Shown here one piece after another: positions 43,864-52,979 of a DNA stretch of 64,000 bases (the stretch's first letter is position 1; each line of letters begins with the position of its first letter). Below the pieces are notes generated by a model. That model saw only the letters and a program-made list of their open reading frames with translations. It had not been told where the DNA came from and searched no databases. Source of the stretch: Bacteroidota bacterium (lineage in GTDB: Bacteria > Bacteroidota > Bacteroidia > Cytophagales > Cyclobacteriaceae); contig JAFDYT010000002.1 of assembly GCA_018266055.1 (NCBI GenBank), positions 1 through 64,000 of the forward strand, written 5' to 3'. Both the position numbers and the translations under genes were made by a program.

Positions 43864-44940
43864 ATGTCCTTACAGGACAAAGCCCGTAAGCTTATGAAGT
43901 TATCCGAATTTAAGTTTGACCTCCCCAACAGTTTAATTGCCACCCACCCCGCTGAGAACAGAGACGAAGCCCGCATGATGGTGTTACACCGCAACACGGG
44001 AAAAATTGAGCATAAGATATTCAAAGACATCGTCAATTATTTTGACGAAGGCGATGTGATGGTAGCCAACGATACGCTGGTATTTCCGGCGCGTTTGTAC
44101 GGCCGTAAGGAAAAGACCGGTGCAAAGATCGAGGTGTTTTTACTTCGTGAATTGAATGCCGAAATGCACTTGTGGGACGTGCTGGTTGACCCAGCCCGTA
44201 AAATCCGTGTAGGCAACAAACTTTATTTCGGTGATGGAGACCTCGTAGCTGAGGTTATTGACAATACTACCTCACGCGGACGTACCATTCGCTTCCTGTT
44301 TGACGGTGACTCTGCCGCTTTTGACAAAGTGGTAGAAACCTTAGGCGAAACGCCACTTCCCAAATACATCAAAAGAAAAGTTGAGGCGGCCGACAAAGAA
44401 AGATTTCAAACCATTTTCGCAAAAAATAAAGGAGCCGTTTCTGCCCCTACTGCCGGTATGCACTTTACCCGTCAACTGGTGAAACGCCTGCAATTGAAGG
44501 GTGTGGACATGTCGTATGTAACGCTGCACATCGGGCTTGGCACCTTCCGGGCGGTCGATGTAGAAGACCTTACCAAGCACAAAATGGATTCGGAGAATTA
44601 CATCGTGGGAACCGATGTAGTAAACCGCGTGAATACCGCTCTGGATAACAAGAACCGCGTGTGCGCCATCGGCACTACTGCCATGCGATCCCTGGAGTCG
44701 GCTGTATCGGCCAACAACAGATTGAAAGAACGCGAAGGCTGGACAGACCGGTTTATCTTCCCTCCATATGATTTTAAAATCTGCAGTGCGATGGTCACCA
44801 ATTTTCAGCAACCTGAGTCAACCCTGTTGATGATGGCGGCGGCTTTTGGCGGATACGACCATGTGATGAAAGCATATGAAGTGGCCAAAAAGGAAAAATA
44901 CAAGTTCCTTACCTACGGCGACGCCCTGCTGATTATCTGA
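43864..44940 (+). CDS. queA: S-adenosylmethionine:tRNA ribosyltransferase-isomerase
   Basis: Transfers and isomerises the ribosyl group of SAM onto preQ1 in tRNA to give epoxyqueuosine. Family motifs are clear in 358 residues: [63 protein letters not shown], and near the end [17 protein letters not shown]. Either the ATG at 43864 or the one at 43894 ([11 protein letters not shown]) could be the start; the second is where many homologues begin, while the first sits at a natural distance from the promoter. Confidence 0.96.
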   Translation: MSLQDKARKLMKLSEFKFDLPNSLIATHPAENRDEARMMVLHRNTGKIEHKIFKDIVNYFDEGDVMVANDTLVFPARLYGRKEKTGAKIEVFLLRELNAEMHLWDVLVDPARKIRVGNKLYFGDGDLVAEVIDNTTSRGRTIRFLFDGDSAAFDKVVETLGETPLPKYIKRKVEAADKERFQTIFAKNKGAVSAPTAGMHFTRQLVKRLQLKGVDMSYVTLHIGLGTFRAVDVEDLTKHKMDSENYIVGTDVVNRVNTALDNKNRVCAIGTTAMRSLESAVSANNRLKEREGWTDRFIFPPYDFKICSAMVTNFQQPESTLLMMAAAFGGYDHVMKAYEVAKKEKYKFLTYGDALLII

Positions 44941-45025
44941 TTCTTTTTCTGAATTGCCGGATTTGTTTGATCTTTGATACGCATTGGATGATTCTATCCT
45001 TTGAGGAAAGATTAAACCGTGGCTT

Positions 45026-46381
45026 GTGATTAAATCTACACTTCTCGCTTTTTTTGTATTGGGCGTTGTGGCTGTTGGAGCGGCTCAAACGTACTCGTTC
45101 AAAAGCCATGATCCTTATCGGAATTCTGAAATACAACCAGAAGGCAACGGATTGTATTGCATGTTTCAGGTAAGCGTCAACAAAGCCCCTGTTACGGTTT
45201 TCAGAAAAGTTTTTCTTAATCAGGAATTACAGCCCATTGACTCCGTCGATTACGCTGTTGAGGGACAAGCTGTATTATTAACGTCGGGAGGCGATGAGCA
45301 ATATGTTTTTCACGCCTTCTATTCCAAAACAAAACCGATTGATAAGATTCAATTTATTGTCTGCGACAATGCCGGCAAAATTGTGTCCACGTTTTATAAA
45401 ACGGCCAATGATTTCGCTCCTTTGTTTTCAAAATCGGTAAGCAAGGCAAAACAAATTCAACTGTCATTTTTGCCAAACACCGGAAGCCCGGGAATGATGC
45501 TGGTACAGCCTTTTCTCATGAAAGGCTCCGTTCGCTATCCGGGAAAATTTTTCGCGATGAACAGCGAAGACGGAAAATTACTCTGGACTTCCAATGCGCT
45601 GTATTTTTCGCGCGTTCAGGTGACGGACAAGTTGATTATGGGATTATCTGCCGTAAGCCCAGGATATTCTTACTTCCCAACCTATCAGGTTCAATTCATT
45701 GACAAAGCCGACGGATCGCTGCTTAAAACAACGCCCGTATCAAATCCATCCAAAGGGCATCGGGCTGTATCGGTCTTCGCAACCAACGGACAGGAGTTGA
45801 TGCTTGGCGGAAGTGAATTTGAAACCAGCAATTCAAAGCACGGCAAATTTTTTATGACCATGCTTTCGCTGAACGGCGAAAAGATTTTTGACAAGGTGGA
45901 TTCAGCAGAGCGGCTCTCCACACGCCGCATGCAGCTGATGGGAAGCTTGTTTGATCAAGACGGAAATCTGGTATTGGTAGCCGAAGGATGGAAACCAGAC
46001 GTGTCGCGGGCGGTGGCGGCCACGGCAGCCAGTGTATTATTCTCTGCGGCGTTTGGTACGTACACCAGAGTTTATGCCGGTGTGGATCACAAAATCGACA
46101 ATGTAATTTTTGCGACGATGTCGCCGATGGATGGTAAGCTCGTCAATTTCAAAAGTTTTCCTGTTGGGCCTTGGCTTAGTTTTGGTAGGTTGCTTACCGA
46201 AGGGAGTCATGCAGTCCTTGCCGTCAACCGGGATGTGTTGATGTATGATGTAAACTCACCGAATACACCACCTTCTATTTTAACCGTTGTGAACTACAAC
46301 GAAAATTTGATTCTTACTTCATTTGGTCCGATTGTCGCCCGGTGGTCAAACTCCAAAATCACGCTTAAAAAAATTCGATGA
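45026..46381 (+). CDS. Secreted protein of unknown function, propeller-like
   Basis: A 451-residue protein starting at GTG 45026 with a signal peptide (residues 1-21, VVAVGAAQ). The mature part consists of repeating strand-turn patterns (GKLLWTSNALYF, GSLLKTTPVSNP, GNLVLVAEGWKPD, GKLVNFKSFPVG) that suggest a beta-propeller-like fold, as in PQQ-type repeats. Two short Ala-rich or hydrophobic stretches near residue 335 could be membrane-associated. Its stop overlaps the ispD start in an ATGA, so the two genes are translationally coupled despite having no evident functional link. No family is confidently recognised. Confidence 0.72.
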   Translation: MIKSTLLAFFVLGVVAVGAAQTYSFKSHDPYRNSEIQPEGNGLYCMFQVSVNKAPVTVFRKVFLNQELQPIDSVDYAVEGQAVLLTSGGDEQYVFHAFYSKTKPIDKIQFIVCDNAGKIVSTFYKTANDFAPLFSKSVSKAKQIQLSFLPNTGSPGMMLVQPFLMKGSVRYPGKFFAMNSEDGKLLWTSNALYFSRVQVTDKLIMGLSAVSPGYSYFPTYQVQFIDKADGSLLKTTPVSNPSKGHRAVSVFATNGQELMLGGSEFETSNSKHGKFFMTMLSLNGEKIFDKVDSAERLSTRRMQLMGSLFDQDGNLVLVAEGWKPDVSRAVAATAASVLFSAAFGTYTRVYAGVDHKIDNVIFATMSPMDGKLVNFKSFPVGPWLSFGRLLTEGSHAVLAVNRDVLMYDVNSPNTPPSILTVVNYNENLILTSFGPIVARWSNSKITLKKIR

Positions 46382-47046
46382 AAGAATACGCGCTGATTGT
46401 AGCCGGAGGAAAAGGAACTCGTATTAAAAGCGCTTTGCCAAAGCAGTTTATCGAACTGTGCGGTAAGCCGATTCTCCTTCATACCATTGAAGCCTTTTTG
46501 CGCTATTCTCCTGCGCTTACCATCGTGCTTGTGCTACCCGAAGAAGACGTCAGTATTTGGGAAACGATTTGTAAGAAATTTGATGTCAAGACCCCTATCA
46601 TTTTGCAACACGGCGGAGAGACTCGCTTTCAGTCGGTAAAAAATGGACTGGACAAAATTGGAGGCGAAGGTATAGTGGCGATTCATGATGGAGTGCGGCC
46701 ACTGGTGAGCGCCGACCTGATCGGGGCGTCGTTCCGGCTGGCGGCGGTGCATGGATCGGCGGTGGCGGCGGTGCGATTGAAGGAATCGATTCGCATGACG
46801 GACCAGGACAACACGAAGGCTATGGATCGCTCGCGCTTTAGGCTGATACAAACGCCGCAGACGTTCGATGTATCGTTAATCAAGAAAGCATACCAGATCA
46901 AAGAAGATGTGAGCCTGACCGACGACGCCAGCGTGGCAGAAAAATCGGGGCACGTGATTTCCCTTTTTGAAGGGAGCTATGAAAACATCAAAATCACTAC
47001 GCCGGAAGATTTGATTGTGGCAGAAGCGCTCATGAAATCGAGGTGA
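46378..47046 (+). CDS. ispD: 2-C-methyl-D-erythritol 4-phosphate cytidylyltransferase
   Basis: Third step of the non-mevalonate isoprenoid pathway: MEP + CTP to CDP-ME. The 222 residues start with the nucleotide-binding loop YALIVAGGKGTRIKSALPKQ and carry VAIHDGVRPLVS and the late IQTPQTFDVSLIKKAY and SLTDDASVAEKSG motifs, with ITTPEDLIVAEAL at the end. The ATG overlaps the preceding stop. A structured GC-rich repeat follows the gene. Confidence 0.95.
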   Translation: MKEYALIVAGGKGTRIKSALPKQFIELCGKPILLHTIEAFLRYSPALTIVLVLPEEDVSIWETICKKFDVKTPIILQHGGETRFQSVKNGLDKIGGEGIVAIHDGVRPLVSADLIGASFRLAAVHGSAVAAVRLKESIRMTDQDNTKAMDRSRFRLIQTPQTFDVSLIKKAYQIKEDVSLTDDASVAEKSGHVISLFEGSYENIKITTPEDLIVAEALMKSR

Positions 47047-47062
47047 ATTTGGTAAAGCCGAT

Positions 47063-47141
47063 GCGGCAGGGATAGCAGCGGAAAGCCCGAAGCGGGCTGC
47101 GTGCGCGTAGCCGGACTTGTAGCGGATAGCCCGGCTGCCGC
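47063..47141 (+). repeat. Dispersed GC-rich structured repeat, copy 1
   Basis: Contains GGGATAGCAGCGGAAAGCCC and, later, GCCGGACTTGTAGCGGATAG followed by CCCGG. Outer arms GCGGCAG (47063-47069) and CTGCCGC (47135-47141) pair perfectly. Inside are AGCCCG-AAG-CGGGCT (47084-47098) and GCCGG/CCGGC (47110-47114, 47131-47135). The second copy is at 61911-61986 in opposite orientation. No coding potential is apparent. Confidence 0.85.
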
Positions 47142-47142
47142 C

Positions 47143-47171
47143 AAAATAAAAAAGGGCAGTTGCCCGCCCTT
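47143..47171 (-). terminator. Rho-independent terminator of the DUF2795 gene
   Basis: On the minus strand, AAGGGC (47166-47171) pairs with GCCCTT (47152-47157), with an inner GGGCA/TGCCC alternative. It is followed by TTTTTTATTTT. It lies just beyond the structured repeat and could also stop ispD transcripts. Confidence 0.8.
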
Positions 47172-47204
47172 AGTCACATCAGTCATCCTGATTTTAATCT
47201 TATT

Positions 47205-47426
47205 CTAATATTCGTCTTCGTTGAAGAAGAAGTCCTCCTTAGTCGGATAGTCTGGCCAAATCTCTTCGATGCTTTCGTAGGGCTGTCCGTCGTCTTCCAG
47301 CTCTTGAAGGTTTTCCACCACTTCCAACGGTGCACCCGATCGGATAGAGAAGTCGATCAGTTCATCTTTTGTAGCCGGCCAAGGCGCATCTTCCAGGTAG
47401 GAAGCTAGTTCCAATGTCCAATACAT
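47205..47426 (-). CDS. DUF2795 family small protein
   Basis: A 73-residue acidic cytosolic protein starting MYWTLELASYLEDAPWPATK and continuing DELIDFSIRSGAPLEVVENL and ESIEEIWPDYPTKEDFFFNE. This sequence is highly conserved across Bacteroidota as a DUF2795-type protein; the biochemical function is not known. The gene is a single transcription unit with its own consensus promoter and terminator. Confidence 0.92.
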   Translation of the reverse strand: MYWTLELASYLEDAPWPATKDELIDFSIRSGAPLEVVENLQELEDDGQPYESIEEIWPDYPTKEDFFFNEDEY

Positions 47427-47446
47427 AGTACCCTTTTAATTTTGCG

Positions 47447-47476
47447 CAAAAATAAGATTAATTAACCCATAGTCAA
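47447..47476 (-). promoter_or_regulatory. Consensus Bacteroidota promoter (TTG-N19-TATTTTTG)
   Basis: On the minus strand, TTG (47474-47476), exactly 19 bases, then a perfect TAnnTTTG octamer (47447-47454). The ATG at 47426 is 20 bases downstream. This is the best promoter match in the window. Confidence 0.75.
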
Positions 47477-47604
47477 TAGGCAGGTGTGCATAGTTAATTT
47501 TTAAATAAAGTAACCGCCGAGGGCGGCGAATGGCCGTCACTTATTTTGTGGACTATTGCTTTAAAAAAGCAATATTTGTCGGCTCAAACGATTGACAAAA
47601 CTCC

Positions 47605-49287
47605 ATGGCTGACGAAAAAATAATTTTCTCGATGACGGGCGTAAACAAGATTTACCCGCCTCAAAAACAAGTTCTCAAAAACATTTACCTCTCGTTCTTT
47701 TACGGTGCCAAAATTGGCGTGCTGGGTCTCAATGGCTCGGGAAAATCGTCACTGCTACGCATTATTGCCGGAATTGACAAAGAATTTCAGGGCGAGGTGG
47801 TATCTGATCTGGGGTACTCCGTGGGCCTTTTGGAACAAGAACCGCAGCTCGACAAAGGCAAAACGGTGAAAGAAATAGTAGAAGAAGGAGTGCAAGAAAC
47901 GGTTGCGCTGCTGAAAGAATTTGAAGCCATCAACGAGAAGTTTGCAGACCCTGAGGTACTTGAAGATCCTGACAAAATGGATAAGCTCATTGCCCGTCAG
48001 GGGGAAGTGCAGGAAAAACTCGACGCCATCGGCGCGTGGGAACTTGACCACAAACTGGAGCGCGCCATGGACGCCTTGCGATGCCCACCCGCGGATTCAA
48101 AAGTGGATAATCTATCAGGTGGTGAAAAAAGAAGAGTGGCCCTATGCCGGCTTTTGCTGCAAGAGCCTGATGTACTGCTGCTTGACGAACCTACCAACCA
48201 CCTTGATGCCGAGTCGGTACTGTGGCTGGAGGAACACTTGCGTCAATACAAAGGCACGATCATCGCCGTGACGCACGACCGCTATTTTCTTGACAATGTT
48301 GCCGGGTGGATTCTGGAGCTGGACCGTGGCGAAGGCATTCCCTGGAAAGGAAATTATTCGAGCTGGCTCGAACAAAAACAAAAACGCCTGATGCAGGAAG
48401 AGAAAACCGAAAGCAAACGGCAGAAGGCATTGGAGCGTGAATTGGAATGGGTGCGCATGAACCCGAAAGGCAGACAGGCCAAAGGCAAAGCACGCTTGAA
48501 TGCGTATGAAAAACTGATCGGCGCCGAAGGCCGCGAAAAAGAAGAGAAACTCGAACTCTACATTCCGCCAGGCCCTCGCCTTGGTAATAAGGTAATTGAG
48601 GCTACTGGTGTGGCGAAAGGCTACGGCGACAAGCTGCTTTACGAAAACCTGACGTTCTCACTCCCGCCCGCAGGCATTGTAGGAATCATAGGTCCTAACG
48701 GCGCAGGAAAAACCACGCTGTTCAAAATGATCATTGGTAAAGAAAAACCGGATGCCGGATCATTTAGCGTAGGCGAAACTGTAAAAATCGCGTATGTGGA
48801 TCAGGAGCATGACGACCTGAAACCAGAAGATACCGTGTATCAGGCCATCACCGGTGGAAATGATTTGATGATGGTGGGTGGCAAAGAGATCAACTCGCGC
48901 GCCTACGTGAGCAAATTCAACTTCAGCGGTACCGATCAACAGAAAAAAGTAAAGGAACTGTCGGGTGGTATGCGCAACCGCGCCCACCTGGCCATCGCTC
49001 TTAAGCAAGGCGGCAACTTATTGTTGCTCGATGAGCCCACCAACGATCTTGATGTGAATACGCTGCGAGCGCTGGAAGAAGCGCTGGAAAATTTTGGAGG
49101 CTGCGCCGTGATTATCTCGCACGACCGTTGGTTCCTTGACCGTGTGTGCACGCATATTCTCGCCTTTGAAGGCGACTCGCAAGTATATTGGTTTGAAGGG
49201 ACGTTCAGCGAATACGAAGAAAACCGCAAGAAGCGCCTAGGCGACGATCAGCCGCACCGGATCAAGTATAAGAAACTGGTAAAATAG
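47605..49287 (+). CDS. ettA: Energy-dependent translational throttle protein EttA (ABC-F ATPase)
   Basis: A cytosolic ABC-F protein of 560 residues that binds the ribosomal E site and gates elongation according to the ATP/ADP ratio. It contains two ABC domains without membrane segments: Walker A GLNGSGKSS and GPNGAGKTT, signatures LSGGEKRRVALCR and LSGGMRNRAHLAI, and Walker B VLLLDEPTNHLDAESV and LLLLDEPTNDLDVNTL. The charged inter-domain linker (SKRQKALERELEWVRMN, GRQAKGKARL) and the end motif YEENRKKRLGDD are typical of EttA. An 8-base-pair inverted repeat (47555-47573) lies 31 bases upstream. Confidence 0.95.
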   Translation: MADEKIIFSMTGVNKIYPPQKQVLKNIYLSFFYGAKIGVLGLNGSGKSSLLRIIAGIDKEFQGEVVSDLGYSVGLLEQEPQLDKGKTVKEIVEEGVQETVALLKEFEAINEKFADPEVLEDPDKMDKLIARQGEVQEKLDAIGAWELDHKLERAMDALRCPPADSKVDNLSGGEKRRVALCRLLLQEPDVLLLDEPTNHLDAESVLWLEEHLRQYKGTIIAVTHDRYFLDNVAGWILELDRGEGIPWKGNYSSWLEQKQKRLMQEEKTESKRQKALERELEWVRMNPKGRQAKGKARLNAYEKLIGAEGREKEEKLELYIPPGPRLGNKVIEATGVAKGYGDKLLYENLTFSLPPAGIVGIIGPNGAGKTTLFKMIIGKEKPDAGSFSVGETVKIAYVDQEHDDLKPEDTVYQAITGGNDLMMVGGKEINSRAYVSKFNFSGTDQQKKVKELSGGMRNRAHLAIALKQGGNLLLLDEPTNDLDVNTLRALEEALENFGGCAVIISHDRWFLDRVCTHILAFEGDSQVYWFEGTFSEYEENRKKRLGDDQPHRIKYKKLVK

Positions 49288-49298
49288 ACTGTATAAAT

Positions 49299-49385
49299 TA
49301 GACGTAAGACATAAGTAGCAAGACATAGGACGTAAGACGCAACTAGTCAAGTCAAGTCTTGTGTCTTATGTCTTGAGTCTTATGC
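49299..49385. repeat. Degenerate palindromic repeat between ettA and the DUF486 gene
   Basis: The 10-base word GACGTAAGAC occurs at 49301-49310 and 49329-49338. AAGACATAAG (49306-49315) is inverted as CTTATGTCTT (49365-49374), and CAAGACATA (49319-49327) as TATGTCTTG. The result is an imperfect hairpin of about 85 bases built from related short words. Confidence 0.7.
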
Positions 49386-49403
49386 CAAACATCTGAACAC
49401 AAC

Positions 49404-49772
49404 ATGAAATCACTTTACACCATCATTCTTCTCGTGCTTTCCAACACGTTCATGACGTTTGCGTGGTACGGGCATTTGAAGTTTAAAGAGATGAGCTGGA
49501 GCCAGAACCTGGGGCTGGTCAGCATCATTGTAATCAGCTGGGGAATTGCCTTGTTTGAATACGCCCTGCAAGTGCCTGCTAATCGGATTGGCTTTAAAGA
49601 AAACGGCGGACCATTTTCGCTGGTGGAGTTGAAAGTAATTCAGGAAGTGATCACGCTTTCCGTGTTTGTGATTTTCTCCGTTATATTTTTCAAGAACGAA
49701 GCTTTGCGGCTCAATCACTTCATCGGCTTTTTCTTTCTGATTCTGGCCGTGTATTTTATTTTTAAGAAATAG
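49404..49772 (+). CDS. DUF486 / DMT-like small membrane protein
   Basis: A 122-residue protein with four hydrophobic helices (about 3-22, 34-52, 68-90 and 100-120). It matches the DUF486 group of the drug/metabolite transporter superfamily: SNTFMTFAWYGHLKF, the conserved FEYALQVPANRIG, FSLVELKVIQEVITL, and LNHFIGFFFLILAVYFIF. The family's transport activity is not characterised. The gene stands alone after the palindromic repeat. Confidence 0.9.
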   Translation: MKSLYTIILLVLSNTFMTFAWYGHLKFKEMSWSQNLGLVSIIVISWGIALFEYALQVPANRIGFKENGGPFSLVELKVIQEVITLSVFVIFSVIFFKNEALRLNHFIGFFFLILAVYFIFKK

Positions 49773-49803
49773 AACGGCCTCGCCGCGTGAAGCAAATCAC
49801 CGA

Positions 49804-50748
49804 TCACTTTTTCTTGCTAGGAAGAAAATTCTTACGACGCTCCAGCACCGTTTCTAATCCTTTCGAACTAAAGTAAATTCCGTTTTGATGTGTGGAGTTC
49901 AGCGCCCAGTCGTTGGTGCGTTTCCAACCCTGAATCGTCGAGAGCACTCCCGCCGATCCGCTCAGTTGAATGGACAACGATGCCTCACCGGAAGGGGAAA
50001 AATCATCGGCGAAGGCAGTTGCATTTTTGAATTCCAGTTGAGCCAGATAGGCCTTCACTTTCGTGGAATCGGCTTCGCTGTTGCCCAGCCACCATTTTTT
50101 GTCGCGTTTCTCTAACACGAAACCCGAATCGGCCGGATAAACAAAGGACACTTTGGTAATCTGATTTTGCTTCACGCGAAGAAAAGCCTTGTCGCGCCAG
50201 TCGTTGTAGGGTTTATTGAATATGGATTCAAGGAACCCATCTACCGAATACACTTCGTCTTCGGCGCTCAAGCGCACGTAAGTGAACACACCGCCGCGGC
50301 CATAGGGTGGCTGCCCTTGTTGGTTAAACCCAATTCTTCCGATGCGCACATCGGCCAGTACGTCATTTCCTTTCATGAATTTTACTCGTGTGCTGGTGTC
50401 GGCCACATTGAATTCTTTCCACTTTGTTTTTTTTCGCGAGATCAAGTTTATAGGCTTCATGTGAATGAAATAACTCATCGCGGTCATCGCGCCGCCTTGC
50501 TCCACGACGGCGCTGCGATTGCCCATCTTCACATTCCATTTTTTTCCTTCGCGCACCAGCGTGATCTCCTGATTCTTTTCGGCGCTGGGATAAATTTTTA
50601 TTTCGGTTACCGCTGCCGTGTCGATCGCTACTAATTCTTTCCGTGCATTGCCATCGCGCGAAGACGCACGAAATAAACGCGACAACACAAATACAGCGGC
50701 TAGCGCCACCAGCACGATCAATAGTATTTTGTTATTAAGCTTCTTCAT
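49804..50748 (-). CDS. DUF4340 domain protein, end of the Gld operon
   Basis: A 314-residue protein with one N-terminal helix (ILLIVLVALAAVFVLSRLF) and a periplasmic DUF4340 domain made of repeats such as VTEIKIYPSAEKNQEITLVR, KWNVKMGN, ITKVSFVYPADSGFVLEKR and WWLGN. The ATG at 50748 overlaps the end of gldG by 14 bases (a GTG nine bases earlier is possible). DUF4340 genes often follow gldFG-like ABC-2/auxiliary genes, and the protein probably works with that transporter. Confidence 0.85.
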   Translation of the reverse strand: MKKLNNKILLIVLVALAAVFVLSRLFRASSRDGNARKELVAIDTAAVTEIKIYPSAEKNQEITLVREGKKWNVKMGNRSAVVEQGGAMTAMSYFIHMKPINLISRKKTKWKEFNVADTSTRVKFMKGNDVLADVRIGRIGFNQQGQPPYGRGGVFTYVRLSAEDEVYSVDGFLESIFNKPYNDWRDKAFLRVKQNQITKVSFVYPADSGFVLEKRDKKWWLGNSEADSTKVKAYLAQLEFKNATAFADDFSPSGEASLSIQLSGSAGVLSTIQGWKRTNDWALNSTHQNGIYFSSKGLETVLERRKNFLPSKKK

Positions 50749-52252
50749 AGTTTTCACTCATCCACTTGTAACGTTTCATTTTATTGCGTTGCATGCGATA
50801 CACTCCATAGCCGATGGCTAAAAGAACAGGCAACAAGAAGTTGATATACTTGAGAAGTGTTTTGGTAGAATCTTCCAGTTGGCGAATGGGCCGCGCCGTA
50901 GCGCCTTTGGTACGGAGTGCAATAAGCCCGGTATCGTCGGATAGCCAGTCGATGGAATTGACGAGTAGGCTCACGTTATCTTGCTGTAATCGTTGGGCGC
51001 GCTCGCCCGGGCCGTTGATCGGGAAGTCGCCGTCAGCGATGACAATCATTTTCCCATTGGGGTTGCCGGCCATTTTTCCTTCGAGTGCTGCAGCCACTAC
51101 TAAATTTCGCGCCGGCAAGTCGGCCTCTGTCCACTGCTTTTGAATATCAAAATACTGAGGTGCTTTAAGTGCATTCGATTTTTCAGAGGTGTATGCCATC
51201 GGGAAATAGCGCACCGAAGTATCGCCTACAAAGTTGATCGTGCTGGCAAATTTCATCACGACCGACTCAAGTCCTTTGGCTGCAGGATGGCTGGAGAAAC
51301 TGGAAATGATCGGCAGGTAAGGAAACGAAATTTGCTGCTGCAACATTCCAAAACCCATCTGCTGTTGTACCGTCACCGAGCCGCACTTGGCATCGATCAC
51401 AAAATTATCCTCTACTTCTATTCCCTTATTTTTCAACCAGGCTTCCAGACCCGTGGTTATGGCCGAGCCGGTGGAGTTCTGCAGGTTCCCTTCAACACGG
51501 TTGATCGCCACAAAAATTCGCCCGCCACGCTGAATGAAGTTTTCAATCTTTTGAAAATGCGAAGCCGGTATGCTGTCGGTGGGCCTTACAATCGCCAGTG
51601 TCTTTACTCCTTGCGGAATGTCGGTGGTGTCAGAAAGTTTTACCTCCTGCACCGTGTACAATATTTCAAGCTCTTCCCTGGCCTGCACCATTTCGCTGAT
51701 GGAGGGTTCGCCATGGCCCTGCAAAAAACCGATTACGGGTTTCTCCTTTACAGAAAGTTTTTTGATGGCCGTGGAGAGCGCATACTCCATGGCCGCACCA
51801 GGTTGAATTACTGGGATTACTTCTTGTTTGCCTCCGTAGCTGAGCTGCGCACCGAGAAATGCTTTTTGTTGTTTCACCTGATCTTTCTCGCGCACATTGA
51901 TCATCACGGGCTGAATGCCGGCGCGCGTGGCCTCCTCTTCGGTGGTTTCTTTTTCACCAGGATTAATGAACTCGAACACCACTTTGCCATCAGAGCGATT
52001 CGCATATTCGACTAACATCTCCTGAAACTCACGTCGTGTACTGGCAATTCCCGGAGGGAGATTGGCTGAAAAATACGCTTTCACGGTAACAGGATCTTCA
52101 AGGTCGTCTAGAATGTCGCGGGTAGATTTGCTGAGGGTGTACTCGTGGTCTTCGGTGAAGTCGAGACGAAGGTGAAACTCATTGCTCACCAGGTTAAGCG
52201 CAATGATAATCAGAATGACTAGGCCTGTGCTGATGTATAATTTCTTCGACAT
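50735..52252 (-). CDS. gldG: Gliding motility-associated ABC transporter substrate-binding protein GldG
   Basis: A 505-residue membrane-anchored protein: helix at 5-25 (YISTGLVILIIIALNLV), a large periplasmic ABC_transp_aux domain (LRLDFTEDHEYTLSKSTRD, VTVKAYFSANLPPG, VIGFLQGHGEPSISEM, RIFVAINRVEG), and a C-terminal helix near residue 475 (YINFLLPVLLAIGYGVYR). This is the GldG layout, required with GldA and GldF for gliding in Flavobacterium johnsoniae. Non-gliding relatives also keep these genes, so motility cannot be concluded from this operon alone. Confidence 0.9.
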   Translation of the reverse strand: MSKKLYISTGLVILIIIALNLVSNEFHLRLDFTEDHEYTLSKSTRDILDDLEDPVTVKAYFSANLPPGIASTRREFQEMLVEYANRSDGKVVFEFINPGEKETTEEEATRAGIQPVMINVREKDQVKQQKAFLGAQLSYGGKQEVIPVIQPGAAMEYALSTAIKKLSVKEKPVIGFLQGHGEPSISEMVQAREELEILYTVQEVKLSDTTDIPQGVKTLAIVRPTDSIPASHFQKIENFIQRGGRIFVAINRVEGNLQNSTGSAITTGLEAWLKNKGIEVEDNFVIDAKCGSVTVQQQMGFGMLQQQISFPYLPIISSFSSHPAAKGLESVVMKFASTINFVGDTSVRYFPMAYTSEKSNALKAPQYFDIQKQWTEADLPARNLVVAAALEGKMAGNPNGKMIVIADGDFPINGPGERAQRLQQDNVSLLVNSIDWLSDDTGLIALRTKGATARPIRQLEDSTKTLLKYINFLLPVLLAIGYGVYRMQRNKMKRYKWMSENYEEA

Positions 52253-52255
52253 AAA

Positions 52256-52978
52256 TCAGTTAAGGTTTCGTTTGGTCAATGACAATTCGGATAAGATCAG
52301 GCCGATGGCGGTGATCGAAAAGAAGTACAGCAAGTCGCGCGTGTCAACCACTCCGCGCGAGATACTTTCAAAGTGATCAGACAAACTAAGCGTGGTAAAA
52401 AACTGCCCCGCGAATCCGGTGAGGTTGTTGCCGATCACACCGAAGATGATGTGAAAGAACAAGCCGATAAACAGCGACGACAAAAAGGCCACGATCTGAT
52501 TGTTAGTCACACTGCTGGCATACAAGCCGATGCTCACGTACGACGCACTCATCAGCATCAGGCCAAGATACCCGCACGCAATCTCACCCTGATCGATGTT
52601 GCCGAGGTTGGCCAAGGTGATCACGTATGGCAAAGTGAACAACAGAGCAATGACAATCAGGCCGAGCGCGGCGAGAAATTTACCGACTACGACCTGTCGG
52701 TCAGACACGGGTTTGGTCAGCAGCCACTCGATGGTGCCGGTTTTTCTTTCTTCGGCCAACAGCCGCATGGTGAGCGCCGGCGCAAAAAAGAAAAGCGTCC
52801 AGAAGGCGATACCAAAAAATCCATGTAACGATGCTTCGCCGGTCAGGAAAACATCGGAGCCAAACATCCATGTAAAAAATCCGCTGAAGCCTAAAAACAA
52901 GGTCAGTAAAATGTACGCGATAAGCGAATCAAAAAAAGATTGCAGCTCGCGGGAGGCGATAATCCAAACGGCGCGCAT
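52256..52978 (-). CDS. gldF: Gliding motility-associated ABC transporter permease GldF
   Basis: A 240-residue ABC-2-type permease with six hydrophobic helices, beginning IIASRELQSFFDSLIAYILL and including the conserved RLLAEERKTGTIEWLLTKPV coupling segment. It starts one base before the gldA coding end region and is followed after 3 bases by gldG, so the operon order is gldA-gldF-gldG-DUF4340. Confidence 0.92.
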   Translation of the reverse strand: MRAVWIIASRELQSFFDSLIAYILLTLFLGFSGFFTWMFGSDVFLTGEASLHGFFGIAFWTLFFFAPALTMRLLAEERKTGTIEWLLTKPVSDRQVVVGKFLAALGLIVIALLFTLPYVITLANLGNIDQGEIACGYLGLMLMSASYVSIGLYASSVTNNQIVAFLSSLFIGLFFHIIFGVIGNNLTGFAGQFFTTLSLSDHFESISRGVVDTRDLLYFFSITAIGLILSELSLTKRNLN

Positions 52979-52979
52979 A

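Noticed and set aside
51140-52015. Long open frame (291 codons) on the plus strand inside gldG
   Set aside because: It is antisense to a gene with clear GldG features and its translation has no signal peptide or domain pattern. It is a by-product of codon bias.
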